64,000 bases of DNA from Monarcha castaneiventris obscurior. Its lineage: Eukaryota; Chordata; Aves; Passeriformes; Monarchidae. A model generated the notes under the pieces. It was not told where the DNA came from. It was given only the letters and a program-made list of their open reading frames with translations, and did not search any database. This document shows, one piece after another, positions 42,123-53,118 of this stretch (positions within the stretch are counted from its first letter, which is position 1; each line of letters starts with the position of its first letter). The stretch is from the NCBI GenBank assembly GCA_026261815.1, contig JAMPIT010000884.1, positions 12,909,001 to 12,973,000 of the forward strand, given 5' to 3'. Position numbers and translations under genes: made by a program.

Positions 42123-43394
42123 AGGGGCCCTGCCTCTGGCTGGGAAGAGGCACGGGAGAATCGGGTTTTCTGGACAGTGTGGATCCGATGGCCTGGCACA
42201 TCAGAGCCACAGAAATATGAAGCTTTGGTTGATACTGGTGCACAATGTACTTTAATGCCATTGGGACACATGGGGGCAGAACCTGTTTCTATTGCTGGGG
42301 TGACTGGGGGATCACAGGATCTGACCCTGTTGGAAGCTGAGGTGAGCCTGACTGGGAAGAAGTGGCAAAAGCATCTGATTGTGATTGGCCCATAGGCCCC
42401 ATGTATTCTGGGCATAGACTTCCTCCAGAACGGCTATTACAAAGACCCAAAAGGACTCAAGTGGGCATTTGGAATAGCTGCTGTGGAGGCAGAGGGCAAT
42501 AGGCAACTGAGCACCCTGCCTGGACTATGCAAGAATCCTTCTGCAGTTGGGCTCCTGAAAGTGGAAGAGCAACGAGTGCCAGTTGCCACCTTGACAGTGC
42601 ACCGCTGGCAGTATTGGACAAATCGAGATGCTGTGACACAAGATGATCCGCGAGCTGGAGAGCCAAGGGGTGGTCAGCAAGACCCACTCACCCTTCAACA
42701 GTCCCATTTGGCCTGTGCGCAAGTCTGACGGGGAATGGAGATTGACTGTGGACTATCGTGCCTTGAATGAAGTGACTCCACCGCTGAGTGCTGCTGTGCC
42801 GGACATGTTGGAGCTCCAGTACGAGCTGGAGTCCAAAGCAGCAAAGTGGTACGCCACCATTGACATCACAAATGTGTTTTTCTCCATTCCTCTGGCACCA
42901 GAGTGCAGACCTCAGTTTGCCCTCACCTGGAGGGGCGTGCAGTACACCTGGAACCGATTGCCCCAGGGGTGGAAACACAGTCCCACCATCTGCCATGGAC
43001 TGATTCAGACTGCACTGGAAAAGGGTGAGGCTCCAGAACATCTGCAGTACATTGATAACATCACTGTGTGGGGGAACACGGCAATGGAGGTATTTGAGAA
43101 AGGAGAGAAAATCATCCAGATTCTCCTGGAAGCCGGTTTTGCCATCAAGAAGAGCAAAGTCAAGGGACCTGCCCAAGAGATCCAGTTCCTGGGAGTGAAA
43201 TGGCAAGATGGATGGCGTCAGATTCCCACTGAGGTCATCAATAAGATCACTGCTATGTCTCCGCCAACCAACAAGAAGGAAACACAAGCTTTCCTAGGTG
43301 TCATAGGCTTTTGGAGAATGCACATTCCTGAGTACAGCCAGATTGTGAGCCCTTTTTGGTTACCCGCAAAAAGAACGATTTCCACCGGGGCCCT
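42123..43394 (+). pseudogene. pol: L2 protease and RT, broken
   Basis: Protease active site LVDTGAQCTLMP is near 42230-42262. TAG at 42393-42395 and an 8-bp deletion near 42640 relative to L1 break the frame. From 42643 RT is open for about 250 codons: GVVSKTHSPFNSPIWPV, FFSIPLAPECRPQF, and the catalytic motif changed from YIDD to YIDN (43048-43059). FLGVKWQDG follows. After about 43394 the reading runs into unrelated LTR sequence. Confidence 0.85.
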
Positions 43395-43475
43395 TGACTC
43401 TGTAGCTCTGGTAATATTGAGCTATCTGGCTTGGGTGTGGGGATGTGTGTTACCAGCGCCAACAGCAGCGTGGGA
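43395..43475 (+). repeat. S5-family LTR U5 fragment
   Basis: GGTAATATTGAGCTATCTGG and a following GT-rich stretch match the U5 of the copy at 46005 and, more weakly, S5 and S8. Bases 43476-43599 are unassigned. Confidence 0.6.
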
Positions 43476-43599
43476 CAGAAGGAGAAGCTTGCTAGCAGCC
43501 AATCTGCACCTGAATCATCTCCCTCCTGAGACAATTTGGGGAACACAGCAGCTATTTCCCTATTGCCATTAAACACCCCCAAATAACCTAATTAATCTG

Positions 43600-43914
43600 G
43601 ACACTATCTTCTTGGAGTTTCTATCAGAACACTACTGGAACCCAGAAGTTGGTAGCTATATGTGTGCTTTTCTATACCTTTTCTTCTCTCCTTCTTCTGA
43701 TTCCTTTTTCTTAGAACAGTCTGAGTAATTTAACCGATTTAAAGTTTGCTAAGTGAAATAGACTAAATTAATGCTATGGGAAGTGTTCTATGTTGATTGG
43801 ATGTTGTAGCAAACCTTTTGCCAAAATTCCCTGATTTTTCTAAAGTTTGCTAGTAAACTTCTGTCTTGTTTTGACCTCTTGAAAATATCTGGTCGGTATT
43901 TCTCCTGTGCATCT
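43600..43914 (+). repeat. Unclassified repeat copy M1, LTR-like
   Basis: Shares several blocks with 47718-48040 (GAACCCAGAAGTTGGTAGC; CCTCTTGAAAATATCTGGT) and ends near TTTCTCCTGTGCA. The layout suggests the 3' part of an LTR. Bases 43915-44102 show nothing I can name. Confidence 0.5.
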
Positions 43915-44102
43915 AACCCAGAGTACATGAACGACTGTAAAGTCCTTTTATTGGGGCCTTACAAGTACATGTTACAAGGGGGAATATGTAGTTGGCCATT
44001 CTGGGAACTACTGGTCAGACAGTCTCATCTCAATCCCTGGACAGGTGATGGAGGCCATCTGTACCCACATGGAAGGCAAGAAGGTGATTAGGAGTAGTCA
44101 GC

Positions 44103-44400
44103 TGTGGTGGCCCGGGAACTTACATTGTGCTGGGGTGGCCAGAAGTTTCCCCCCCTGAGGTGGACTGCTCCTTGGGATGGCCGGTCCCGGTTTGGATTCC
44201 ACGGGTGTCTGTCAGCCTGGTCACTCCTCCAAAGCTTTCCCATTGGTTCCCGCTCCCTGATCCCACCTTTCCCCTGGACTGAGCAGCCATGTTCCCTCGG
44301 ATTTGCCTGTACAGCCTTCGACAGGAAGCATGCAATAAAATGCTCTTGCCGGAATGGCACGCAGATTCCCTTCCTGCCTCCTTATCACTGACTAAATACT
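44103..44400 (+). mobile_element. Probable LTR with poly(A) signal
   Basis: Starts TGTGGTGGCCCGGG. CCATTGG box near 44240 and AATAAA near 44335 followed by a U5-like stretch. No secure TSD; the right end is obscured by a palindrome. Confidence 0.5.
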
Positions 44401-44423
44401 TATTTTAATAAGTATTAGTCAGC
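44389..44423. repeat. Near-perfect AT-rich palindrome
   Basis: TGACTAAATACTTATT and AATAAGTATTAGTCA pair over about 15 bases with one bulge and a two-base loop, at the boundary between the LTR-like sequence and CR1. Confidence 0.75.
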
Positions 44424-44850
44424 ATGGAATCACTGAAGATAAGTCATGTTTGACCAACCAGACTGCCTTCTACGATGAAAGCGGGATGAATGAAGGCAGA
44501 GCAGTGGATATTTCCTAACTCAGCTTCAGTGAGGCTTTTGACACTATCACAGCATCCTCATAGGCTTACTCAGGAAGTGTGGGTTAGATGAATAGACAAG
44601 TGAGGTGGATTGAGAACTGACTGAGTAGCAGATCCCAGAGCAGTCAACAACTTGCCCTCCACTACCTAAAGGGGAGTTACAAGAAAGATGGGGACAAACA
44701 TTTTAGTAGGGCCTGTAGTGATAGGAGAAGCGGTAATGGTTTTAAACTAAAGGAGTATAGATTTAGATTAGATATAAGGAAGAAATTTTTTTAGATTGAG
44801 GGTGATGAAACCCTGGAACAGGTTGCCCAGAGAGGTTGTAGATGGTCAAT
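44424..44850 (+). mobile_element. CR1 fragment, RT end joined to 3' region
   Basis: CR1-like RT coding remnant (TTCAGTGAGGCTTTTGACAC, the SKAFD-type block) followed by 3' UTR sequence (AAACTAAAGGAG ... GGTTGCCCAGAGAGGTTGT). Internally deleted and lacking the terminal octamers. Confidence 0.7.
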
Positions 44851-45162
44851 CTGTCCTGTTTCCAGCCAGGACAGGGGTAACTTTTGCAGTAGCATGGTTG
44901 GGGTGTGGCCAGGACCTGGAGGTTATTCTATACCACCTTACATCATTGTCAGGGGCAGGGGGAAGGGAATTTCTTCTGAGGACAAAGGGTCACTTCTGGT
45001 CAAGTAAGCATAGCAGAGAGAGTGGTGGGGTAGCCTCAGTTCCAAGCCAAAGGGAGCAAGTTCAATGTGATTAATTTTTCCCCCAAAGACTAGTAGGCTG
45101 AGGATGAGCAAGAGGTTGGTAGGTAACACATCCAGGACAGCTGACCCTAACAGACCAAAGGG

Positions 45163-45217
45163 ATAGTCACAGAGTCACAGAATGGTTGAGGTTGGAAGGG
45201 ACCTCCAGAGGTCTGTA
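45163..45217 (-). mobile_element. CR1 3' tail, minus strand
   Basis: CAGAATGGTTGAGGTTGGAA and following bases are the reverse complement of the CR1 3' end. Only about 50 bp. Bases 44851-45162 and 45218-45539 contain nothing recognised. Confidence 0.7.
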
Positions 45218-45539
45218 AGGACTTAAAGAGCACAGTTGCCTGTCTCAAACAATATCAAAACTACAGTGGAAGGAACTTGCCATAAGATGAACCGCCACAG
45301 CGGGTGCTTGAGATAAGCACAGAAGAGAGAAATTTGTGACACAAGGGTGCTCATTGCAGGCCTGGAAGAGGTGAGATCTGGTTAGCACAGGCAAACAAGA
45401 CTGAATATATATTCCAAATGAAATTCATTGCCTCTGATGTTGTCATGAAATAAACATATTAATAAAGCAATTTTGATTCTTCTCCCTAGCCTTAAAATGA
45501 GCATCATGATGGGCAAATAGTTCCCCATGTGTAGAAATA

Positions 45540-46044
45540 TGTTGGGGTCACCGAGCCAGCAGCTGTGATAGCTGATGAGCCAGAGAGCCCCGAAATAGCA
45601 AAGGCCTGCTGGTGAAAAAGCTCACATGTTTGAAATATCCTTTTTACCTCTGTAAAGAAAGGAAGAGCCTCTCCCACAATGCCTTGGGAATGAATTGTAA
45701 CCCTACACACCCCCAGAGCCTGGTTAAAAAAAAACTACATCTCCCAGAGGCCTGTGTGGCTGCATGCTTAACCTGGTCCCCCGCTCTACCCCTTCCCTCC
45801 CCTCCCCTCATTGGTTCCTTTCCCTTTCCTTTAGGGCTGCCTTTTTACCGCCCCTGTACCCTCAGATTATTGGCTCTGTAACGCTATGTAAGTTGGCTTA
45901 CAAGCAGACCATGCCTCTACATCTCCGGCTGCGCTCTGTGGAGGATGGAATAAACCTGGACTGTGGAATTTGCCATGTGGAGAGCCCTCCGACTCTTTGT
46001 ACCTGGTAATACTAAGCTATCTGGCTTGAGTGTGAGAGAGAGAG

Positions 46045-46095
<51 letters not shown>

Positions 46096-46222
46096 TATAA
46101 GCGCCTAAACAGCTGCACAGGGAGAACGGAGAAGCTTGCTAGTGGCTATAAGGCCGCACCCAAGCGAATTCTTGCCCAAGATGCTTTTGGGGAAAAAAGC
46201 AGCAAACTCCTGTGACCGATAG
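45540..46222 (+). mobile_element. S5/S8-family LTR, diverged copy
   Basis: TGTTGGGGTCACC start, CCGCCCCTGTACCCTCAGA block shared with S5 and S8, AATAAA near 45949 and a U5 with a long GT run. Limits are uncertain and no TSD was found. The U3 holds ACTACATCTCCCAGAGGC at about 45735, resembling a ZNF143-type site. Confidence 0.6.
46033..46094 (+). repeat. GA/GT dinucleotide microsatellite
   Basis: About seven GA units followed by about 23 GT units inside the LTR U5. Confidence 0.95.
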
Positions 46223-46292
46223 TAAAACTTTGTAATGGGAAGGCCTGGTAAAATCATGGCTCTGGCCTGTTTCTTAGCCTAAGTAGAAATGG

Positions 46293-46919
46293 ACTGTGGG
46301 AGAATTGTTGCTATCCTGGAGACCATTGCTAGTGTGGATAATTCTGAGTGGGTCAATTTCTCATCAAACGATTCTGTCCCTGAGGAGAGATCAAAGGAGA
46401 ACTCCAAGGACTAGGAGCCCACATCCCTGGGACTGTCACTCACACCGAGTCTCTGTCCCCTGTTACAAGAGCTACCAATGATTTCAGGCTCTGGCAAGCT
46501 AGCGTGGTTTGAAATTCCCTCTATCTATGCTGTTATTTGTTAGAGATAAGATGTTCCTCCCCTGAGATGTTGCTATTGGATCTTTTGTCATGTACCCTTA
46601 CTCTGTATTGGTCATCTCCTGATATCTACCTCAGTTTGTAAAATCCTTAAAAACCAGTCCCTAGGGGCAAGTAACTGTCACTCGCATCGGCTCCCTTCGA
46701 GCTAACATCTCTCTGCCCCCGGGGCAGAAGAAATAAACTCGGACTAAAGCCAAGCAGTGTCCATTCTCTCATCTTTGCTCTTGCTGCTGCCCTGCAACAG
46801 CCAAGAACTGCCTGCTGCGAACGGCTATCTGGCCTGAGGGGACGGGGTCAACCCTGACCACTCAGCCCTGACCACTCTAGCCGACATCGCTGTACCACGC
46901 GGGGGCTACGAACCCCACA
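46293..46919 (+). mobile_element. Probable LTR (TGTGGG...CCCACA)
   Basis: Terminal TGTGGG and CCCCACA are inverted. A promoter-like region is near 46640, and AATAAA near 46732 is followed by U5. No TSD was found, so the limits are tentative. Confidence 0.45.
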
Positions 46920-46951
46920 GCTGGCCGGCCTGACCCAGGCAAAGGCAGCTG

Positions 46952-47173
46952 TGGCAGAGAATGATTCAGCTAGAATAGAGGAAGTGAGGCTTGCTGCATG
47001 AATGCCTCATGCCTGCACCATGGTGTGTGGTGGTTGGTTAAATTTGGTTTGTTGTGCCTTAAAACTATGTATCCTGACAACTGACTAATGGCATAAAAAG
47101 GCTGGGGTTTTTTGTAAATAAAGTTGCACCTTTGCACTTGCCTGGGGACTCCTTGCTGCTCTATATCGCTACA
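46952..47173 (+). mobile_element. Probable short LTR with TATA and poly(A) signal
   Basis: TGTGGCAGAGAATG start. CATAAAAAGG (about 47092) and AATAAA (about 47118) resemble the layout at 52110. Ends TATATCGCTACA. No TSD. Confidence 0.45.
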
Positions 47174-47500
47174 AACGCCCTTCTAGCCTAACACCACCAC
47201 CACTACAGAAATACATATAGGGTAAAATACAACATTTACCTGAGTACATCGAGCATCTTGTTGATCAGGGACTTTCTGTACCCCAATATACAAATGCTTT
47301 AGCACCAAGCTGTAATTCCGACTTCTGTCTCTTGCCCTACACCGGGCGCCAAAAGATGTGCTGGTTTCAAAGTAAACTGGTGGGAGACGAAGCCCCACTC
47401 AATTATAGTAAGAGAGATTTCAGGTTGGAGTTACCTGTGTCAGAGACTGGAAAAGGTGATCTGTTTCGAGACATCTTGGGATCTTGGAATGTGTGGTAGG
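47174..47500 (-). mobile_element. Antisense ERVL leader, PBS and LTR end
   Basis: On the minus strand an LTR end (TTGAAACCAGCACA, 47357 and up) is followed after five bases by a tRNA-Lys-type PBS and leader sequence down to about 47174. The LTR part is recognisable to roughly 47440; further up it is uncertain. Bases 47501-47717 are unassigned. Confidence 0.6.
47334..47351 (-). other. Antisense ERVL primer-binding site
   Basis: Minus strand TGGCGCCCGGTGTAGGGC resembles the tRNA-Lys1,2 site (15 of 18), with the same 5-base spacing from the LTR end as in L1 and L2. Confidence 0.6.
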
Positions 47501-47717
47501 GGGTGGGTCAGGCCTTGCCCTGGTAAGGTGGTGCCTGCTCCTATGCACCCCAGCTCCACAGTGTCTGTCAATCATGGCTCACTGGAGGCAGCCCCCAGTG
47601 TCATCTAATCCACCCCTGAGTGGCCAAGAGACTGGAAGTCCCACCTGAGAGGAAGGCCCAGTATGGGCCAAGGCTTTAACAAGCCTGGCCACGAGGCAAG
47701 CATGTGGTCCTTTAACC

Positions 47718-48040
47718 CTATGTTCATCTTGGAGCTTTACATTTGTGGAAACCAGGAGTTGGTACCTATGTCTTTTTTCTATATCTTTCCTGCTTTCTAT
47801 TTTTCTCCCTTTCTTCTTCTAACCCTCTTTTCTTGGAATGTAACATTGAATGGGTTATAAGGTTTTCTATGTTCAATGGCCTAAGTCTACGCTGGGATAA
47901 GCGATGTTATGTACTATTTACTCATTTGCCAATGCTTCTTAATTTTCTATAGTTTTCCAGTAAAATTTTGTGTATTTTTACCTCTTGAGAATATTTGGTT
48001 GGAATTTTTCCCTTTGCACCTACCCAGAGCAGCAGAACCT
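47718..48040 (+). repeat. Unclassified repeat copy M2
   Basis: Second copy of the repeat at 43600-43914, with the same order of T-rich blocks and the CCTCTTGAGAATATTTGGT end. Confidence 0.5.
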
Positions 48041-48078
48041 TGGTTTAGCCCTAGGTTGGAGTGATTGGGGTGTAACAA

Positions 48079-48990
48079 CCTGTTGGAATGCGTCCAGAGG
48101 TGTGGTGCACCTGTGGTACAAGGGACAAAGAGAGTCCACTGGTGAGACAGTCCCTAGTATCAGAGATCCTCCCCAGGTTAGGGTGACCAAAAGGCTTCCC
48201 CCAGGATGCTCTGTTCTGTTATGTTAATGTACCCCAGTTCTGCTTCCCCGGTTGGCCCATTGGCCTCTCTGCCCCTTGTTACTTTGTAAGTCTGTGATCT
48301 AGAAGGTTCTCCACTCCCTGTTCCCCCCACTGGCCCTTGCCCCATTGCCACTTTTTAGCTTTCCTATTGGTTCCCTTACCCTAGTCCCACCTTTGTACCA
48401 CCCCTGTGCCCTCAGACCATTGGTCTCTGATGCTCTCTCCACTCCTGTATAAAACTCTGGACCCTCCCCTGTTCCTCGTTTTTGTCCCTGGCCCCCTTAA
48501 CGAGCATGGCTGGAATAAACCTCTCCTGTGGAACCCCATATGAAGACCCTTCCTGGCTCTTTACCGTCAATTCATTCATGGAGCTATCCGCATGTGTGTG
48601 TGTGTGTATGTATGTGCAAGTGTGGTGGTGGCTTCGTCGAGCAGCTTCGTCCTGGAGATGCTTTTAGGAAGGTCACGGCACTTTACCATCTAGCATGGCA
48701 CTGTGATACAGAGGAGGGCCACAAAGTTTATCAGAGGGATGGAGCAATGGAGCACCTCTTCTATAAAGACAGGCTGAGAGAGTGGGGGGTGTTCTCGGGA
48801 GACCTTGCAGCAGCTTCCAGTGCATTAAGGAAACCAACAAGGCTGGAGAGGGATTTTTTGCTAGGGCATGTACTGATAGAACAAGGGCGAATGGCCTTAA
48901 GCAGAAGTTCTACTGCTTAGGGGGCTGGAACTAGATGATCTTGAGGTCCCTTCCAACCTAACCTCCCTAACCATTCTATGATTCTATAAA
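48079..48990 (+). mobile_element. CR1 3' fragment, split by S8
   Basis: GGAATGCGTCCAGAGG (left) and AGGGCCACAAAGTTTATCAG (right) join into a normal CR1 3' region once S8 is removed. Ends CCATTCTATGATTCTATAAA, the typical CR1 terminus. Confidence 0.83.
48101..48708 (+). mobile_element. Solo LTR S8 (608 bp), TSD CAGAGG
   Basis: TGTGGTGCACC...CACTGTGATA, flanked by CAGAGG at 48095-48100 and 48709-48714. AATAAA at 48514-48519; GT run in U5. Same family as S5. The end has GATA where S5 has GACA. Confidence 0.87.
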
Positions 48991-49002
48991 ATCTTGAAAA
49001 CC

Positions 49003-49915
49003 CCTGAGTGTAGCTGAGGCAGGGAGTACTGAGAAGCATACTGATAGTGAACCGGAGAAGGACGTATTGCCATCAGCTCCTGTTACTCCTAGAAAAAAGC
49101 CAGACCTGTATTTTCCCTTGAAACCACCCTTACCCCTATCTCCAGAACCCTCTGATACTCGCGTGCTTAGCGGTGAAACGTGTGCACCGTGGGTCGGAGC
49201 CGCTTCCCCCGCACTCCGCCTCTTGCTCCCCGGCGGCAGCAGCTCCATCCTGGCACGGGCGGCTCCATGGCCCGCGGTGCCGGGGACACACAAAGCGGCG
49301 AGCGACTTCCCGCAGCCCGTCCAGCAGCAGCCGCGCCCAGGGCACGGCCGTAGGCACGGAGCAGCCCCGCCGTGCCTCGCCGTGCCCGCCGTGCCGGCCG
49401 CTTCATTCTTGCTGTGTATTGCCCAGCTGCAGAGGGCGGCGGGGGCAGGCGGGCCCTGGCAGGGAGACTCGGACACCTACACTGTGCAGGGGGGCCTGGG
49501 GATCCGTCCAGGGCTACGGAGCTCAATCCGCAAATGGTTTTTCAAAATACCTTTGTAACTAATGAAACTAAGTTGCAGAGAAATTGTCCCACTAGAAGGA
49601 AAGGACAGAAGGGGTCCTGGCCTGCTTGCTTACCTCCCCGCCCCGTGTTTGCGATGTAGAAAAAATTACTGCAGTGAAGCCTGTAAATTGAAATTCGATG
49701 AAGAGAGTAACCCTCTCACCCCGCAGCAAACTGACTCAGTGCCTTTTAACAAACACATTCATGCTATTCTTCAGCATGTCTTGGAGAATACTAGAGATTT
49801 AATAACTGTAGTACAGTGCCCTGATAGAGCTATTGAATGTGCATCAGCCATAGTCTTCACAGAATGCAAGTATCTTTTGAAACCAGTTAATGAGTTACTG
49901 TTAATATACTTGTAA
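49003..49915 (+). pseudogene. Unrecognised ORFs, possible beta-like gag remnant
   Basis: The first part (49003-49150) encodes a Pro/Lys-rich stretch (APVTPRKKPDLYFPLKPPL) of the kind found in gag linkers. A GC-rich block follows (49170-49540), with open frames on both strands. 49562-49915 encodes 117 codons with CLRCRKNYCSEACKLKFDEE, which resembles a damaged retroviral zinc knuckle, then a Leu-rich helix-like tail ending at TAA. I do not recognise the tail. It could also be a host-derived exon fragment. Confidence 0.3.
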
Positions 49916-50469
49916 TGGCAGGTCTGGATTTATAAACTTGTATATACTTTCTCTAAAGGAAAGTTGGCAAATTTAGGTATTGTTAAGCTTTCTGAAAGTT
50001 AAATACATTGCTGCATTGGTCATGAGGGCCTGAAGGGCATAATATTCAAATTTACAGAAACAACCTTTGTGTCAAAGACAGCTGAGAAAATTTTCTGTAT
50101 GTCACATTTTGTAAGTGAGAGAGAAATAACCTACAAGAAATCAGTAGGTTTGCATGCTATTTCACAGTTAAGAAAACTTCCGTCTCATTTTAAGCATTTG
50201 GGAAATACTTACTTTGTCCCAACCTTAGTGTCTTTGTGAATGCAAACTATAAATGTTAGAAAACAGGTTTTACTGAATCACAGAAACATTTTTTGCTTTT
50301 GTTAAACCTAGCTTTGTATTTTCAGTAAACTGTAGATTTTGACAGGACTGTTTATTACAGAAATTTAAGGTTACCCGTGTGAATGTAGTGTATTTCTGCC
50401 TGCAGATAGCATAATATAATTCCTTACTTTAACACTGCTTAGCAAGGTCTTGAAAGGAATGAGGGACTT
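49916..50469. other. AT-rich, no gene recognised
   Basis: Composition and short ORFs resemble a 3' untranslated or intergenic stretch. No repeat family was identified. Confidence 0.4.
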
Positions 50470-51425
50470 GTCTTTACAAAGAAGCTGTGGGCCTGCTGGA
50501 AGATAAAACTAGTACTGAGAGATAAACAATGGGAAGGATTCTACTGATTGATGAATGGAAAGAAAGAGATTTGTCTTTACAAATAGGTCTGCTGATAAAT
50601 GAAATTGTGACCTAGGTTACAATATAGATGTATTCTATTACCACCAGCTGTGGGCCATTAGCTGTTATCTCCTGCCATGACCCACCCCTGATAACAGACA
50701 ATGGGCCATCAAGGAGCCACTGCATGATTCATGGACTTATCTTATCCTATTGTGAGATGCTCTGCCCAGGAGGGAGGAGCCAAACATTCCCACCTGGATA
50801 TAACCCGGCCTTGGAACTGCCTAAGGGAGCCCTGTCTGCTGGATTCCCAGAGGACAAGAGCTACCACTGGACCTTCAGCTGGAGACCAGACCTTCCATAG
50901 GATCACCACTTCAACTGAACTACTTCATCTGGACTGCTGCCACCACCCTAACAGGGTGTCAGGTTGTATCTGACTTTGTCTGTGTTTTTCTTTCCTCTTT
51001 CCCTTGTATTATTTCACTTATTTTGATTTTTTTTTTCCTATTAAATTTTAACCCTGACTTGGGATCTCCCTCTAGTTTGTTTTCAAACCACTACAAATTG
51101 GATATTGAGAGATGAAAGAAACAATGGGAAGAACCATAAATTCCATAAGAATGTAAATAAAGGGGGTGTTATACCTTAGAAGGGAACCTTGGGTATTAGG
51201 CATTTTGGGAAGTCTGTACCTCTCAAGTACCTCAGCCAATGGGGAAAGAGAGAGGGAAATGAGGCCAGGAAATTAGGATAAAGAGGAGGCTGCGTCCTCC
51301 AAAACTTTGAGAGACCCCAGGGGAAATGCCCCATGCCCTCTCCCTTTAGTCAAATAAAGTAACAGGACTGCTCTGTCTCCTTTTTGGACATAAACCTCTG
51401 GTGTTTGTGGATTAATTTTCCTGAC
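50470..51425 (+). mobile_element. LTR Q1, split by S9
   Basis: Shares blocks with 53735-54163: TGTCTTTACAAA near the start, GGAGGCTGCGTCCTCC, AATAAAG and TTTTTGGACATAAACCTCTGG, ending CCTGACA. S9 sits inside. An AAAGGGGG run at about 51160 looks like an old polypurine tract, so part of this may be internal sequence. Confidence 0.6.
50608..51095 (+). mobile_element. Solo ERVL LTR S9 (488 bp), TSD AATTG
   Basis: TGACCTAGGTTACAATAT...CAAACCACTACA. TSD AATTG at 50603-50607 and 51096-51100. Same family as S6, S7 and the L1 3' LTR. The first triplet is TGA rather than TGT. Confidence 0.87.
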
Positions 51426-51649
51426 AGTCTAAACTCTCCAGAGGGAATACTCATGTATTGTATGATTACTAAAACTTGTCATGTAATACGTATACTGCCT
51501 TTTCAAGAACTTTGATTTAAAAGTATGATTGGACTGAATTAATACTGACTTTTTGCTTAGTAGTAATAATAGAAGATGTTACCGTTAAATTAGAAAATTG
51601 TATACCTGAAAAGGTATTTGCAAACTTAGTACCCTTGTGGACAGAATGA

Positions 51650-51960
51650 TTCATATTTGCAAGATACTTTTCGACATCTTAACCTTACTCAGCATAAGTT
51701 GCAGGTGGCCCCTTAGAAACATCAGTACATCCCTCCTTGGAAATACTTAGGGTGGATATTAACTGACAAAAATGTGAAACCACAGCAATTAACTTTAAAG
51801 CCTGGTGTCAAAACACTGAATGATTTACAAGACTTGCTAGGAGCAATTAGCTGAGTGAGGCCCATGCTAGGTTTAGCCACTCATCATTCAAAGCATGTTT
51901 GCTCACTTGAAAGCAAATCCTGACTTCCCTATGACCGTTATCTGCAGAAGCTGTTCGAGG
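51650..51960 (+). pseudogene. Beta-like RT thumb fragment
   Basis: Translates to LQVAP (stop) then PPWKYLGWILTDKNVKPQQ and KTLNDLQDLLGAIS, matching the thumb region of P1 and P2 RT (WKYLGVKI, TLNDAQKLLGVINW). Several stops. No flanking pol was seen. Confidence 0.75.
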
Positions 51961-52190
51961 TTTAGATATAATTAGCTCATGAATCTCCACTGCAAAAGCA
52001 GGCAGAATTGTGCCAGCTTTACCTGTTTGCTTGCTTTTTACCCCACAGCTTTAATAAGATAACTTAAATGTGAATATTTCACGTGCTTGTTTTGTTCAAG
52101 TTTAGAGCATAAAAAGGCCTGTTTTTTTTCAATAAACAATTTTCTTTGGAACAAGCAAGAAGGAGGTCTGTATGTCTTTATTCCTCATTG
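51961..52190 (+). mobile_element. LTR remnant following the RT fragment
   Basis: CATAAAAAGG near 52111 and CAATAAACAA near 52130 with U5-like sequence to about 52190. Probably the 3' LTR of the same deleted beta-like element. Confidence 0.5.
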
Positions 52191-52256
52191 CTACTAGATA
52201 TATATAGATATAGTATATAGATATAGATATATATACACACACACACATAAAATAAA
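52190..52256. repeat. TA/TAGA/CA simple repeat
   Basis: ATATATAGATATAG-type repeats followed by a short CA run. Confidence 0.9.
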
Positions 52257-53061
52257 AGTTTAGTTTTTTTCTATGGAAAAAATGAAATGCGCAGCCAATC
52301 TAGTGTGGTGGTACCTTTCCTCCCCATGTCCCTCCTGCCCCCAGGCTGCACTATGGTCAGAGAAATGCCTATTAGGCCTCGGCCTTGATGGACAGCTGAA
52401 CTCAGCTCCTCTTGAGCATATCAGGAGCAGTAACTGCTCTCAGGAACTCGTGCTAATGAGCTCCTGCTTTTTTATGACTAAAGCCCACTGTCTTGTGGCC
52501 CCAAAAACAGCGGTCCAAAATGAGCCCTTTGAGTGGTCCTTTGAGCCCTTCTGGACTCCAGAGACTGTGACCAGCAACTTCCCTCTGAGTGGGGCCTCTC
52601 AGCGAGTGAAATCTCAAGTTTACTGCACTCAGAGAATCCCTGGACGATGATGAATCCTTGGCTAAGACCCCCCACTCCTCGAGGCTCGACCCTTGGCTTA
52701 TTGAGAAGTTGCAAAAGCATCTGAAATTAGTATTTCACTAACTTTGCAGGGAATTTTTTGTAGGTACCTTTTACAGACTCTTTGTGTGCATGCAAGTGTG
52801 CATAAGCTATAGCAAATGTGGCAGAAATGCTGTTCTCTTACATTCTTAAGCACGTTATATTTTTAAGTAAGATAGGGCTGTAAATAAATTACTATTGTAG
52901 TATAGTAAATCCTGTATGAGTCTTTTGCTAAATTGTTACATTTAAGTCACAAGTTAAGCTAAATGCTGTTAAGTTTAAGGTGCTGTTAAGTTTAAATGCT
53001 GTTAAGTGCTATTGAGCCTTTAGGTCATATTCCTTTTTATCCCTACCCCTTCTATCCTTTT
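52257..53061. other. No gene recognised
   Basis: A 125-codon open frame at 52273 has no family features and unremarkable composition. I see no repeat of known type. Confidence 0.4.
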
Positions 53062-53118
53062 GTCACACACCCACCCACCCACCCACCCACCCCACCTACC
53101 CACACACCCCACCTCCAC
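53062..53118 (+). repeat. CCCA-type simple repeat
   Basis: CACCCACCCACCCACC and variants, C-rich on the plus strand. Confidence 0.9.

Larger units (their letters stand above)
39765..43394 (+). mobile_element. L2, second ERVL provirus, 3' truncated
   Basis: LTR end, PBS, gag, amber codon, protease, RT. It breaks off in the RT connection region near 43394, where an S5-family LTR fragment begins. RNase H, integrase and 3' LTR are absent. It serves as the uninterrupted reference for L1. Confidence 0.87.

Noticed and set aside
46293..47173. Two adjacent LTRs as parts of one provirus
   Set aside because: Their ends and promoter layouts differ, no internal retroviral sequence lies between them and no TSD was found.
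52273..52650. 125-codon ORF as a host gene
   Set aside because: No domain, no splice or promoter context, average composition.
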